Origin: Owenweeksia sp.
Lineage (GTDB): Bacteria; Bacteroidota; Bacteroidia; Flavobacteriales; Schleiferiaceae
Assembly: GCA_028277105.1 (NCBI GenBank)
Contig: JANQHO010000141.1
Coordinates: 1-64,000, forward strand
Length of the DNA stretch: 64,000 bases
Direction: 5' to 3'
Position numbers and translations under genes: made by a program. Under the pieces are notes generated by a model. That model was not told where the DNA came from. It made no database searches and saw only the letters and a program-made list of their open reading frames with translations. Below, piece by piece: positions 23,648 through 33,471 of this stretch; within the stretch, counting starts at the first letter, position 1; the number at the start of each line of letters is the position of its first letter.

Positions 23648-25012
23648 ATGAACTGGAAAAACTGCATTACCCCCGAGCGTTTTGGCGTAGCTCCGGATGG
23701 GGAAAACATTCGCTCCCAGTACGAAAGGGATTACGATCGCATTATTTATTCCTCAGCTTTCCGGAGGTTGCAAAACAAAACCCAGGTTTTTCCCTTACCC
23801 GAGCACGTTTTTGTGCACAACCGCCTGACTCATTCTCTGGAAGTAGTCAGTGTAGGGCGTTCTTTAGGTAAGATAGTAGGGGAAGAGCTTTCCAGAGAAG
23901 AAAGCCTGGAGGCAGAAGAGGTTAATTTTTACCGCAACCAGCTCAAGGATGTGATAGCAGCGGCTTGCCTGGCCCACGACTTGGGCAATCCCGCTTTTGG
24001 TCATTCGGGTGAAGAAGCCATTTCCAAATTCTTTAAGGATCAGGAAAACAATTTTTCCTTCCGGGAAAAGTTTACGCCTGCCCAGTGGGAAGACCTTACC
24101 CATTTTGAAGGCAACGCCAACGCCTTGCGTATCCTTACCAAACAATTCAACGGACGGCTACCGGGCGGTTATCGCCTTACCTATCCCACCCTGGCCAGTA
24201 TTTTAAAGTATCCTTGCGAATCGACCGCCAGGCGCAAAGACGGGCGCAAGCACCGCTCTAAATACGGTTTCTTCCAATCCGATAAAAGCACTTTTCTGTC
24301 TATTGTTCAGAAGCTGAATATGTTAAAGGAAGAGGACGACCCTTTGGCCTATTACCGCCATCCTTTTGTTTACCTGGTAGAAGCAGCCGATGATATCTGC
24401 TACAACATCATCGATTTTGAAGATGCCCACCGCCTCAAAATCCTTACTACAGCCGAAGTGAAAGATGCTTTTATGGCTATTATCAGCCAAAATCCCAAAG
24501 AGGATCTCGATAAACTCCAAACCAACCTGAAAGTACTGTCGGGCGATGCCAACGAATCCATTGCCTACCTGAGGGCCAAAGCCATTAATTATTTGACCAT
24601 CAGTTGTGCCGGGGTTTTTATCGAGAATGAGGAAGATATTATTCAGGGTCGTTTTAACCATTCACTGATCAGCCAGTGCAGTAATATTAAACAAGCTCTC
24701 CAACGCATTTCGACAGAATCCATTAACCGGATATACAATCACGAAAGTGTGATTAAAATTGAACTGGCCGGTTTTAAAATAATGTCAGGCCTGGTAGAAG
24801 ACCTGGTGGAAGCCATTTTGCTGAACAAAGAGCAGCGCAGTAACCGCCACCGCAAAATATTAAGCCTCATGCCTTACCAATATCAGGTAGCGGATGACAC
24901 TCCCGATTACGAAAAAGTAATGAGTATACTGGATTATGTATCCGGTATGACTGACCTCTATGCCCTGGAGCTATACCGCAATCTGAGAGGTATTTCGGTT
25001 CCAAAGATTTAA
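23648..25012 (+). CDS. dgt: Deoxyguanosinetriphosphate triphosphohydrolase (dGTPase, HD superfamily)
   Basis: This 454-aa HD-domain enzyme hydrolyses dGTP (sometimes other dNTPs) to the nucleoside and triphosphate. The N-terminal signature YERDYDRIIYSSAFRRLQNKTQV is typical of dGTPases. Metal ligands are H62 (RLTHSLEV), H110-D111 (CLAHDLGNPAFGH) and a later D in the VEAADDICYNIIDFED stretch. Length is usual. It starts 60 bp after the truncated last repeat of the CRISPR array, on the plus strand, facing the minus-strand array transcription. It is normally housekeeping in Bacteroidota; some dGTPases also defend against phage by draining dNTPs, but nothing here shows that role. Confidence 0.93.
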   Translation: MNWKNCITPERFGVAPDGENIRSQYERDYDRIIYSSAFRRLQNKTQVFPLPEHVFVHNRLTHSLEVVSVGRSLGKIVGEELSREESLEAEEVNFYRNQLKDVIAAACLAHDLGNPAFGHSGEEAISKFFKDQENNFSFREKFTPAQWEDLTHFEGNANALRILTKQFNGRLPGGYRLTYPTLASILKYPCESTARRKDGRKHRSKYGFFQSDKSTFLSIVQKLNMLKEEDDPLAYYRHPFVYLVEAADDICYNIIDFEDAHRLKILTTAEVKDAFMAIISQNPKEDLDKLQTNLKVLSGDANESIAYLRAKAINYLTISCAGVFIENEEDIIQGRFNHSLISQCSNIKQALQRISTESINRIYNHESVIKIELAGFKIMSGLVEDLVEAILLNKEQRSNRHRKILSLMPYQYQVADDTPDYEKVMSILDYVSGMTDLYALELYRNLRGISVPKI

Positions 25013-25253
25013 TTCACCCTGAGTATTGGGTCTTAGCGCAATGTATCAAAGTGTAACATACACAAAACCCATCCTTCGCTGCAGCTTTTGTCGCTCCACC
25101 TCGACAGACTCAGTGATCGCTCTAAAATAATTCAGGATGCCCCTACTTTCTTTAAACCTTAAAACCTAAGCCTTCGATCTTCAGACTACCGATTTCGGAC
25201 TATATTAAACCTACCTATTCCCTAACTTCGCGCTCTTTAATTAGCAGCGATCC

Positions 25254-28043
25254 ATGGAATATAATTTTCGCGAAATAGAATCCAAATGGCAAAAAGAATG
25301 GGCCGAGAAACAGATCTACAAAGCCGAAAACCAATCCGATAAGCCTAAATATTATGTGCTGGATATGTTCCCCTATCCTTCGGGAGCCGGTTTACATGTA
25401 GGTCATCCCCTGGGCTATATCGCTTCCGATATAGTAGCCCGCTACAGACGTCATAAGGGTTATAACGTTTTACACCCCATGGGTTTTGATTCCTTTGGCC
25501 TGCCGGCTGAACAGTACGCCATTCAAACCGGGCAGCACCCTGCTATTACTACAGAAAAAAACATTGAGCGCTACCGCGAACAACTGGATAAAATGGGGTT
25601 TTCCTTTGACTGGTCGAGGGAGGTGCGTACTTCCGATCCCTCTTTTTACCGCTGGACCCAATGGATATTCATGCAGCTTTTCAATAGCTGGTACAACAAA
25701 AAGACCGATAAAGCCGAGCCCATAGCGGAATTGCAAAGCCGGTTTGAATTTTCGGGTACGGAAGATGTGGACGCGGTATGTGGAGAGGAACTGAGTTTTA
25801 CAGCAGAAGAATGGGCTCAGTACAGCGAGGCGGAGCGGGAAGGTGTTTTCCAGAACTATCGCCTGGCTTACCGTTCCGAAAGCATGGTAAACTGGTGCCC
25901 CCAATTGGGAACAGTACTGGCCAATGACGAGGTAAAGGACGGCCGCAGTGAGAGGGGTGGTTATCCGGTGATCCGGAAAAAGATGATGCAGTGGAGTATG
26001 CGTATAACGGCCTATGCTCAACGTTTGTTAGACGGTTTGGAGGAAATAGACTGGCCGGAATCGCTTAAAGAGTCACAGCGTAACTGGATAGGCCGCTCTG
26101 AAGGGGCTAGTGTGCATTTTGCCATTGAGACTCACAAGGAAAAAATCGAAGTGTTTACCACCCGCCCCGATACTATTTTTGGTTTGAGTTTTATGGTGCT
26201 GGCACCGGAGCATGAATTGGTAGACAAGATCACCACCAGCGATAGAAAAGACGCCATAGAACAGTACAAAGAGATGGCCAGCCGCAAGAGTGAACGCGAC
26301 CGCATGAGCGATGTGAAAACTGTAAGCGGGGAATTTACAGGCGCTTATGCCATTCATCCTTTTAGTGGGGAAGAACTACCGGTATGGATAGGAGATTATG
26401 TGTTGGCTTCTTACGGTACCGGGGCAGTTATGGCCGTACCTGCCCATGATAGCCGTGATTTTGCTTTTGCCAAGCATTTTGGATTGCCCATTTTGCCCGT
26501 TTATGGAGAAGGCAATATTGAAGAGGAGTCTTATGATGCCAAAGAGGGTCAACTGATCAATTCCGATTTTCTCAATGGCTTGGAAGCTATGGAAGGAATA
26601 ACAAAAGCTATACAAAAAATAGAAGAGGCGGGTATTGGACAAGGCAAGATCAACTACCGTCTGCGCGATGCCATTTTTGGTCGTCAGCGCTACTGGGGTG
26701 AACCTATACCTGTTTATTACGAAAATAATATTCCCAAACTGGTTAAGCAAGAACACTTGCCTTTAGAATTGCCACAAGTGGATGCCTATTTGCCCACCGA
26801 AGATGGCGAGCCACCTTTAGCGCGTGCTACGGTTTGGAATTACGATCCTGAAAAAGGCGTAGTGCCCAATGGAGAAGGCTTTCCTTTGGAAACCACTACC
26901 ATGCCCAGTTGGGCAGGCAGTAACTGGTACTATTTACGCTATATGGATGCCACTAATACTGATGAATTTGTGAGCCAGGATGCGGAGCAGTATTGGCAAA
27001 ACGTAGATTTCTATTTAGGGGGTAGCGAACATGCTACAGGTCACTTATTGTATTCTCGTTTCTGGTATAAGTTTTTACATGACCAAGGCTTTACCCAAAC
27101 CAATGAGCCTTTTAAGAAGTTGATCAATCAGGGGATGGTCCAAGGGGAATCAGCTATGGTGCATAGGGTGGAAGGCACTAACACTTTTGTGTCAGCAGGT
27201 TTGAAGAAAGAATACAAAACCTCCAAACTACATGCAGATGTGAGCATGGTCTCTGCATCTAATGAATTGGATATAGAAGCATTTAAAAGCTGGCGTTCTG
27301 ATTTAGAAGATGCTGAATTTATACTGGAAAACGGAAAATTTGCAGTTAGCCGCGAAGTGGAGAAAATGTCCAAGTCCAAATTCAATGTGGTAAACCCTGA
27401 TGACATTATAGAGCAATACGGAGCTGATACTTTACGGATGTACGAAATGTTCCTAGGACCTTTAGAGCAATCCAAGCCCTGGAATACGGCAGGGATTAGT
27501 GGAGTACACAATTTTTTGAAAAAATTATGGCGTTTATATCATCAAAATAGCAGCTGGAATATTTCAGATGAAAATTCTGACAAAAAGGAACTGAAATCCC
27601 TTCATATCCTGATCAAAAAACTGAATGAGGATATCAATAACTTCAGCCTGAATACTTCTGTCAGCGCTTTTATGATCTGCGTTAACGAACTGACCGAGCT
27701 CAAGTGCAATAAACGGGAAATACTCGAAAACCTGGCTGTTTTGATCTCGCCTTTTGCCCCTCATATTGCTGAGGAATTGTGGTTTGGTTTGGGGCATGCT
27801 GACTCAGTTACCAAACAACGATATCCAGATCATAAAGAGGAGTATGTGGCTGAAAACAACTTTGAATATCCGGTTTCATTTAATGGAAAGGTGCGCTTTA
27901 AATACGAGTTTCCGCTCAGCAGTAAAAAAGAGGAAATAGAAGAGGAAATTCTCCTTTTTGAAAAAACAACACATTATCTGCAAGGAAAAACTCCCAAAAA
28001 AATCATTATAGTTCCCGGCAAGATTATTAATATTGTGGTGTAG
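25254..28043 (+). CDS. leuS: Leucyl-tRNA synthetase
   Basis: This 929-aa class I aminoacyl-tRNA synthetase charges tRNA-Leu. The HIGH signature is HVGH at residues 48-51 in PSGAGLHVGHPLGY, the CP1 editing domain spans about 225-440 (with TRPDTIFGLSFMVLAPEH and GTGAVMAVPAHDSRD), and the KMSKS loop is at 704-708 (EKMSKSKFNVVNPD). The anticodon-binding helices are in the last ~200 residues, and the C-terminus ends in a small beta domain. It is slightly longer than the E. coli enzyme because of an insert around residues 620-700, common in Bacteroidota. The ~240 bp upstream hold a weak -7-like TAACTTCG near 25223 and no ORF. Confidence 0.97.
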   Translation: MEYNFREIESKWQKEWAEKQIYKAENQSDKPKYYVLDMFPYPSGAGLHVGHPLGYIASDIVARYRRHKGYNVLHPMGFDSFGLPAEQYAIQTGQHPAITTEKNIERYREQLDKMGFSFDWSREVRTSDPSFYRWTQWIFMQLFNSWYNKKTDKAEPIAELQSRFEFSGTEDVDAVCGEELSFTAEEWAQYSEAEREGVFQNYRLAYRSESMVNWCPQLGTVLANDEVKDGRSERGGYPVIRKKMMQWSMRITAYAQRLLDGLEEIDWPESLKESQRNWIGRSEGASVHFAIETHKEKIEVFTTRPDTIFGLSFMVLAPEHELVDKITTSDRKDAIEQYKEMASRKSERDRMSDVKTVSGEFTGAYAIHPFSGEELPVWIGDYVLASYGTGAVMAVPAHDSRDFAFAKHFGLPILPVYGEGNIEEESYDAKEGQLINSDFLNGLEAMEGITKAIQKIEEAGIGQGKINYRLRDAIFGRQRYWGEPIPVYYENNIPKLVKQEHLPLELPQVDAYLPTEDGEPPLARATVWNYDPEKGVVPNGEGFPLETTTMPSWAGSNWYYLRYMDATNTDEFVSQDAEQYWQNVDFYLGGSEHATGHLLYSRFWYKFLHDQGFTQTNEPFKKLINQGMVQGESAMVHRVEGTNTFVSAGLKKEYKTSKLHADVSMVSASNELDIEAFKSWRSDLEDAEFILENGKFAVSREVEKMSKSKFNVVNPDDIIEQYGADTLRMYEMFLGPLEQSKPWNTAGISGVHNFLKKLWRLYHQNSSWNISDENSDKKELKSLHILIKKLNEDINNFSLNTSVSAFMICVNELTELKCNKREILENLAVLISPFAPHIAEELWFGLGHADSVTKQRYPDHKEEYVAENNFEYPVSFNGKVRFKYEFPLSSKKEEIEEEILLFEKTTHYLQGKTPKKIIIVPGKIINIVV

Positions 28044-28222
28044 TAAGTCTGTAGGAATAATATTTCAAAAAATGACACAAAAATTTACTTGTTATCAGAT
28101 TTTGGGATAAATAGAAATCTGGCATTCTAACAAGAGTTGTAAACTATAATACCGCAAAAGACTTATATCTGTAGTAGGTTTTTCTATTTGGTTGTGAGGC
28201 GTAGATTGAATTTGAGAAAGTT

Positions 28223-28459
28223 GTGACAGTACATCAAAATGGATCCCAAAATAAAAGAATACTATTTCAAATCTGGGAATCATTTGTATTGATCTTTCGA
28301 TCGTCAACCCTTTTAGTATGGTTCATAATTTTTGTTTTAGCCCTTCTGGAGATCAAACGGTATTACAACATAGATCTGATACCCGGTTACAACAGCTCTG
28401 TAGACGATATGTATGGCGCTTTAAGGGGCACGTTGTCTGAATTTTTTAAATCGTTTTAG
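28223..28459 (+). CDS. Small single-helix membrane protein (78 aa, start uncertain)
   Basis: The frame opens at GTG 28223 and encodes one strong membrane helix (STLLVWFIIFVLALLEI, residues ~28-45) followed by a short polar tail rich in Y and D (IKRYYNIDLIPGYNSSVDDMYGALRGTLSEF). I do not recognise a family. An ATG at 28239 in another frame gives MDPKIKEYYFKSGNHLY and stops before the helix, so a frameshift in this gene or in the sequence is possible. The 179 bp between leuS and this gene show nothing else. Confidence 0.45.
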   Translation: MTVHQNGSQNKRILFQIWESFVLIFRSSTLLVWFIIFVLALLEIKRYYNIDLIPGYNSSVDDMYGALRGTLSEFFKSF

Positions 28460-28504
28460 GTTTGGCATTCAATTTGTAAATTTCAAGAGTAAAAACCATG
28501 CCCT

Positions 28505-29305
28505 ATGAAACGATTATCTCTTTTACTTTTGCTTACATTATCACTGGGATTTACAGTACCACAGGATAATATTACAGGTGAAAACCCTCTGCGAAAAATA
28601 CACAATGAAGCCTTTGTGCAAGGCGAATACCTCAAATACCGTATTCACTATGGAATCATCAATGCCGGCATAGCTGAATTAAAGATCGAAGGGATTGAAA
28701 ACAGAAATGGCCGACAGGCCTATCACATGGTGGGAAAAGGCCGCAGTGTGGGCATGGCAGAATGGTTTTTCAAAACCCGCGACCGCTACGAAACCTGGAT
28801 AGACATTGAGGCTATGGTTCCCTGGGAGTTTATCAGGGACGTCAACGAAGGGGGATTTGAGATCAAAAGACATTTGATCTTTGATCAGTTCAAAAACAAA
28901 GTGCGTGACCTTGAAGCCCCTAAAAAAGGAGTGTTTGAGATTCCCGATGGAGTACAGGATCTTCTCAGTACTTTTTATTATGCGCGTACTCTTCCAACCG
29001 ATACACTGAACATGGGAGAGGAGCTCCCGATCGACATGTTTCTCGATCATGAAATGTTTAATTTCAAACTGAAATATCTGGGGCTTGAAAACGTAAAAAC
29101 AAAGTTTGGTAAGGTCAGGTGCCGGGTGTTTCGTCCGGTTGTACAAGAAGGAAGGGTTTTTAAAGACAAAGAGACCATGACCTTATGGGTTACCGATGAC
29201 GAAAACAAGATTCCGGTAAGGCTGCAAACCGAGTTGGTTATTGGCAGTATCAAGATGGATCTCGTTGAATACCGCAATAATGCTCACCCCATAAACTTCC
29301 GGTAG
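28505..29305 (+). CDS. DUF3108 domain periplasmic/outer-membrane-associated protein
   Basis: This 266-aa protein has a signal peptide (KRLSLLLLLTLSLGFTVP). A DUF3108 domain fills the rest: FVQGEYLKYRIHYGIINAG, GKGRSVGMAEWFFKTRDRYET, then FEIPDGVQDLLSTFYYAR and LWVTDDENKIPVRLQTELVIGS. The family forms a lipocalin-like or barrel-like fold found in Gram-negative envelopes; its job is not known. It lies 45 bp after the small membrane protein and about 40 bp before the dioxygenase gene, all on the plus strand. Confidence 0.85.
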   Translation: MKRLSLLLLLTLSLGFTVPQDNITGENPLRKIHNEAFVQGEYLKYRIHYGIINAGIAELKIEGIENRNGRQAYHMVGKGRSVGMAEWFFKTRDRYETWIDIEAMVPWEFIRDVNEGGFEIKRHLIFDQFKNKVRDLEAPKKGVFEIPDGVQDLLSTFYYARTLPTDTLNMGEELPIDMFLDHEMFNFKLKYLGLENVKTKFGKVRCRVFRPVVQEGRVFKDKETMTLWVTDDENKIPVRLQTELVIGSIKMDLVEYRNNAHPINFR

Positions 29306-29315
29306 CAGATTTTGA

Positions 29316-29323
29316 TAACTTTG
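29316..29323 (+). promoter_or_regulatory. -7 box upstream of the tryptophan dioxygenase gene
   Basis: TAACTTTG is an exact TAnnTTTG match, 23 bp before the ATG at 29347. No clear -33 TTTG. Confidence 0.5.
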
Positions 29324-29346
29324 GGCATTTGTTTAAAGTTGTTGGA

Positions 29347-30330
29347 ATGGATATTACCCCCGAGATCAAAGAAAGAATAGATAAGCTGGCTGAAAAGTAT
29401 CACGCCAGTGGGCAGGAATTACTGGCTTATCTGGATGGGCTTCTCTACGCAGATTACAATACATACTGGGATTACATTCACCTGGATACCCTGCTGAGCC
29501 TGCAAACTCCCCGTACCAGCATACCCGATGAAGAAATATTCATCATGTATCACCAGGTAACGGAATTGTACTTTAAGCTTTCGCTGCATGAAATAAAACA
29601 ACTTGCCGCGCTGAGTAAGGAACAAAAACCCGGGATGGACATCGTTAAAACCAAACTGATCCGTATCAATCGCTATTTCAGCGCCCTCACACATTCCTTT
29701 GGTGTTATGGAAAAAGGAATGGAAAGGGAACAGTTCCTCAAGTTCAGGATGTCTCTTATTCCGGCCAGTGGCTTTCAAAGTGCCCAGTACCGCATGATAG
29801 AGATCGGAGCTACCGATTTTATTAACCTGGTAGACAAGGAGGTAAGGGAAGGCTTCAGGAATAAAGAAGCCAATATAGAGGAGATGTACCACTACGTTTA
29901 TTGGAAAAAGGGAGCCACTTTGGCTGATAGTGGAGAAAAGACACTTACCCTTAGACAATTTGAAAAGAAATACAGTGATAACCTGATCCGTCTGGCCAAA
30001 GAATATAAGGAAAGTAACCTTTGGAAGATTTACCAACAGCTTTCAGAAGAGGAACAAAATGATCCCAAACTAAAAGGAGCTTACCGTTCTTTTGACCTCA
30101 ACGTAAACGTCAACTGGCCTTTACAGCATTACCGCACAGCGGCAGCCTACCTGGCCCAACGCCCCAACGATATTCTTTCTACCGGGGGAACCAACTGGCA
30201 AAAATACCTGCCCCCGCGTTTTCAAAAACGCATTTTTTACCCTGAGCTATGGAGTGACAAGGAAAAAGAAGAGTGGGGAAAAGCCTGGGTACAATCCGTG
30301 CTGGATGAAATTAAGCAAAACCGATCGTAA
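29347..30330 (+). CDS. Tryptophan 2,3-dioxygenase family protein
   Basis: From ATG 29347 (MDITPEIKERI) this is 327 aa; a TTG at 29329 is an unlikely earlier start because it falls just after the -7 box. Family signatures are YHQVTELYFKLSLHEIKQL near the N-terminus, FRMSLIPASGFQSAQYRMIEI in the centre and FDLNVNVNWPLQHYRTAAAYL near the end, with H in the last motif the likely haem ligand. Tryptophan 2,3-dioxygenase is a cytoplasmic haem enzyme opening the indole ring to N-formylkynurenine, the first step of kynurenine formation. No other kynurenine pathway gene is in the window. Some Bacteroidota members of the family are divergent, so substrate is likely but not certain. Confidence 0.88.
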   Translation: MDITPEIKERIDKLAEKYHASGQELLAYLDGLLYADYNTYWDYIHLDTLLSLQTPRTSIPDEEIFIMYHQVTELYFKLSLHEIKQLAALSKEQKPGMDIVKTKLIRINRYFSALTHSFGVMEKGMEREQFLKFRMSLIPASGFQSAQYRMIEIGATDFINLVDKEVREGFRNKEANIEEMYHYVYWKKGATLADSGEKTLTLRQFEKKYSDNLIRLAKEYKESNLWKIYQQLSEEEQNDPKLKGAYRSFDLNVNVNWPLQHYRTAAAYLAQRPNDILSTGGTNWQKYLPPRFQKRIFYPELWSDKEKEEWGKAWVQSVLDEIKQNRS

Positions 30331-30418
30331 AGATCAGTAACCTTTTTGTACAAATTATAAATAAATCTGCATAAACGATATATTTGCAGACAATTGATGA
30401 AACATTTGCGGCAGAAAT

Positions 30419-31729
30419 ATGAAGAAAAAGTATAGTTTCGTTTTATACCCGGTAGCCCTGTTTTTAGTGTTGCTGGTTCTTATCCAAATTACAGGTAAGC
30501 CTTCTGCCAAAAAAACGGATAATCGAGATCCCTCCTGTAAAGAAATAGCAAAAAAAACCGTCTCACCCAATTTACGGTACGGTCTCCCGGTCGATTCTTT
30601 TGACGTGGACGACAAAACTGTAGGTAGGGGAGAAAGCTTTAGCAATATTTTGCTGGCTTACAATGTGGATTACGGCCGAATACATAAGATAGCAACTGAC
30701 TTTAAAGATGTTTTTGACGTGCGTTATCTGAGGGCAGGACGGCCTTATTCGGTTTTTTCCAACGGAGAAGACAGTCTTAAGGTGGCCCGCTACCTGGTTT
30801 ATGAATCAAGCCCGGTAAATTATTATGTATTTGACCTGAATGATTCTATCAGTGTGTATGAAGGCAAGCGAAAAATAACGGTAAAACAAAGGGAAGTAAG
30901 CGGCATTATTGAGTCGTCACTTTATATGTCGTTGCTGGGAAAAAAGGCCAGCCCCGAACTGGCGATGAGCCTTTCTGATATTTACGCCTGGACGGTAGAC
31001 TTTTTCCGCATCCAAAAAGGCGATAATTACAAGGTGATCTACGAAGAAAAGTTTATTGATGATACTATTAGTGTGGGTTTAGGACGCATTTTGGCCGCTC
31101 ATTTTGAGCACCGCAAGGAATCTTTTTACTCTTTTTTTTACCAGAAGGGAGAAAATTACCTCGATTATTTTGATGAAGAGGGTAATACGTTGCGTAAAGC
31201 TTTTTTAAAGGCTCCCCTTAAATTTTCTCGTATATCCAGCCGCTATAATCCGAGGAGGTTCCACCCGGTTTTAAAAAGATGGAAATCGCATTTGGGTACA
31301 GATTATGCCGCTCCCCTCGGTACACCTATCATGGCCACGGCCAACGGTGAGGTAATAGCTGCAGCTTATACTTCCGGTAATGGCAATTACGTCAAGGTAA
31401 GGCATAATTCTACCTACACTACCCAGTACCTGCACATGAGCCGTTTTGCCAAGGGCATCAAAAAGGGTAAGATAGTGAAGCAGGGTGATATTATAGGATA
31501 CGTTGGCAGCACCGGGCTGGCTACTGGCCCTCACGTATGCTATCGCTTTTGGAAAAATGGTAAACAGGTAGACCCTTATAAGCAAGATCTACCCGAAGCA
31601 GAGCCTATTAAACCGGAATACAAGGAAGATTATCTGGATTTTATGAAAAGCTGGAAGCAGAAGCTGGATAAAATAGAGATTCCCACGGGAAAAGAAGCTG
31701 AAGTCTATATGGCTTCAGCCAAAAGTTAA
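30419..31729 (+). CDS. M23 family metallopeptidase (LytM-type) with N-terminal membrane anchor
   Basis: This 436-aa protein starts with a membrane anchor (FVLYPVALFLVLLVLIQI, residues ~6-23). A ~210-residue periplasmic region follows (VGRGESFSNILLAYNV looks LysM-like), then the M23 domain (about 275-395) with HLGTDYAAP (H291, D295) and GSTGLATGPHVCYRFW. In the classical active site the last motif is HxH; here it is HVC, as seen in many Bacteroidota M23 proteins, so catalytic ability is not assured. It would cut or regulate peptidoglycan cross-links. It starts 89 bp after the dioxygenase stop and its last bases overlap the convergent recJ by four. Confidence 0.87.
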   Translation: MKKKYSFVLYPVALFLVLLVLIQITGKPSAKKTDNRDPSCKEIAKKTVSPNLRYGLPVDSFDVDDKTVGRGESFSNILLAYNVDYGRIHKIATDFKDVFDVRYLRAGRPYSVFSNGEDSLKVARYLVYESSPVNYYVFDLNDSISVYEGKRKITVKQREVSGIIESSLYMSLLGKKASPELAMSLSDIYAWTVDFFRIQKGDNYKVIYEEKFIDDTISVGLGRILAAHFEHRKESFYSFFYQKGENYLDYFDEEGNTLRKAFLKAPLKFSRISSRYNPRRFHPVLKRWKSHLGTDYAAPLGTPIMATANGEVIAAAYTSGNGNYVKVRHNSTYTTQYLHMSRFAKGIKKGKIVKQGDIIGYVGSTGLATGPHVCYRFWKNGKQVDPYKQDLPEAEPIKPEYKEDYLDFMKSWKQKLDKIEIPTGKEAEVYMASAKS

Positions 31730-33444
31730 AGAACTTCTTCACTGAGCTTTAGATCTTTAACGCGTAGTTGCAGGCTTACTTCCCCATTGTATTCGTTTTC
31801 ATCTAAATGGTAAACCACTGAGACTGGTTTGCCTGATGAAATGATATTCATTTTATCGGCCAGCCCAAAACCTATGCCGCTGATAGTTTTGCCACTGGCG
31901 GAATCTTTTAATACCAGGCGTAAGTGATCGTTTGCTTTGCCTACACACTTGCTGTAACCGGTATCTATAAGGTTGTTGGTTTGAAAAACCGGATTCATAT
32001 TCAAAGGGCCGTAAGGGGCAAATTGCTTCAATATTTTCCAAAAGGACCAATTTACTTCTTCCAGGCTTATTTCGGCATCAACATCAATTTCGGGCTCCAT
32101 TTGTTCAGGTAACAGCCGTTGGCTTACAACCATTTCAAATTTCCGGCTAAAGTTTTCAAAGAGCTCTTTGCGCATGGTAATACCGGCCGCATATTTATGG
32201 CCGCCAAACTGATCGAGCAACTCACTACACTCTTCCAGGGCCTGGTGTATATCAAAATTTTTAATAGAGCGTGCGCTGCCGGTAAGTTTACCATTACTCT
32301 CAGTAAAAACCACCGTAGGCTTATAATGGGTTTCAATAAGGCGTGAGGCTACAATGCCGATCACACCTTTGTGCCAGTTTTCATTAAAAAGAACAGTAGT
32401 CTTACGACTGAGGAAACGTTCATCTTGTAAAAGTTCCAGAGCCTCTGCTGTTATTCCCTGGTCGAGGTCTTTGCGAGTAAGGTTATTATCATTTATCTGC
32501 TCCGACAGCTTTCGCACCTTCTGAGTGTCGTGGGAGGTGAGTAGCTCTACGGCCAGTTTTCCGTGCGATATGCGCCCGGCCGCATTGATACGCGGGCCTA
32601 TTAAAAAAACCACATCGGTAATGCTGAGCTGTTTATCCCTTTTTCCGGCCAGTTCTTTTAGCTGAGCAAAAGCCGGACAGGGATCATTATTGATCTTTTT
32701 CAGCCCGTAATGGGCTAATACCCTGTTCTCTCCGGTAATGTGAACAATATCTGCTCCTATGCTAACTACCAGAAAATCGAGTAGATCCCGCCACTCATTA
32801 TCCCCTAGCGTCCAGTTTTTACACAAGGCCTGTACTAGCTTAAAACCAACACCACAGCCACTTAATTCCTTGTAGGGATAGGAACAGTCGCCTCTTTTGG
32901 GGTCGAGTACGGCAGAAGCCTGAGGAATTTCCCCTCCGGGGAGATGATGATCGCAAATAATAAAATCAATGCCTTGCTCTTTGGCGTAGTTAATCTTTTG
33001 TACGGCTTTGATACCACAGTCAAGAGCTATTATCAGGGTAGCCCTGCTTTCTACCGCATAGTCAATACCCTGGTAAGATATGCCGTAGCCTTCCTCGTAG
33101 CGATCCGGTATATAGGTTTCTAGTTGAGGGTGATGTTTTTTGAGAAAAGAATACAGCATAGAAACAGCCGTAGTGCCATCTACATCATAATCTCCGTAAA
33201 GAAGAATCTTCTCTTGTTTTTTCCTCGCCTGTTCAATACGGCTTACGGCCTTATCCATATCCTTCATGAGGAAAGGATTGTGTAGATCATCCAGATCAGG
33301 ACGAAAATAAGCTTTGGCTTTATCAAAACTGTCAATGCCTCTTTGCACCAAAAGGTCGCAAAGTATAGGGTTAATACCTAGCTTTTTTTGAAGTGCTCTG
33401 CTTTTTTCCTGCGAAAAAGGAGTTTTTCGCCAACGGTAATCCAT
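31726..33444 (-). CDS. recJ: Single-stranded-DNA-specific exonuclease RecJ
   Basis: This 572-aa DHH-superfamily 5'-3' exonuclease acts in recombination and mismatch repair. Motif I is GDYDVDGT (residues 84-91), motif III ICDHHLPGG (D165, H166, H167), followed by YKELSGCGVGFKL, the DHHA1 part with RINAAGRI, and the C-terminal OB-like region. Metal ligands are all present. Length is typical for RecJ. It is followed downstream by the convergent M23 gene and preceded 27 bp upstream by the DAHP synthase gene on the same strand. Confidence 0.95.
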   Translation of the reverse strand: MDYRWRKTPFSQEKSRALQKKLGINPILCDLLVQRGIDSFDKAKAYFRPDLDDLHNPFLMKDMDKAVSRIEQARKKQEKILLYGDYDVDGTTAVSMLYSFLKKHHPQLETYIPDRYEEGYGISYQGIDYAVESRATLIIALDCGIKAVQKINYAKEQGIDFIICDHHLPGGEIPQASAVLDPKRGDCSYPYKELSGCGVGFKLVQALCKNWTLGDNEWRDLLDFLVVSIGADIVHITGENRVLAHYGLKKINNDPCPAFAQLKELAGKRDKQLSITDVVFLIGPRINAAGRISHGKLAVELLTSHDTQKVRKLSEQINDNNLTRKDLDQGITAEALELLQDERFLSRKTTVLFNENWHKGVIGIVASRLIETHYKPTVVFTESNGKLTGSARSIKNFDIHQALEECSELLDQFGGHKYAAGITMRKELFENFSRKFEMVVSQRLLPEQMEPEIDVDAEISLEEVNWSFWKILKQFAPYGPLNMNPVFQTNNLIDTGYSKCVGKANDHLRLVLKDSASGKTISGIGFGLADKMNIISSGKPVSVVYHLDENEYNGEVSLQLRVKDLKLSEEVL

Positions 33445-33471
33445 GAAAACGTTTTGTCGGTTCAGACTAAG

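Noticed and set aside
25013-25253. Sequence with TCGACAGACTCAGTGA-like arms before leuS, resembling a dispersed Bacteroidota repeat
   Set aside because: Only one copy is visible here and the inverted partner is weak; I cannot support a repeat element from this window.
28220-28229. GTTGTGACAG, identical to the first ten bases of the CRISPR repeat (plus strand)
   Set aside because: The match stops after ten bases and nothing repeat-like follows; it falls inside or beside a coding frame.
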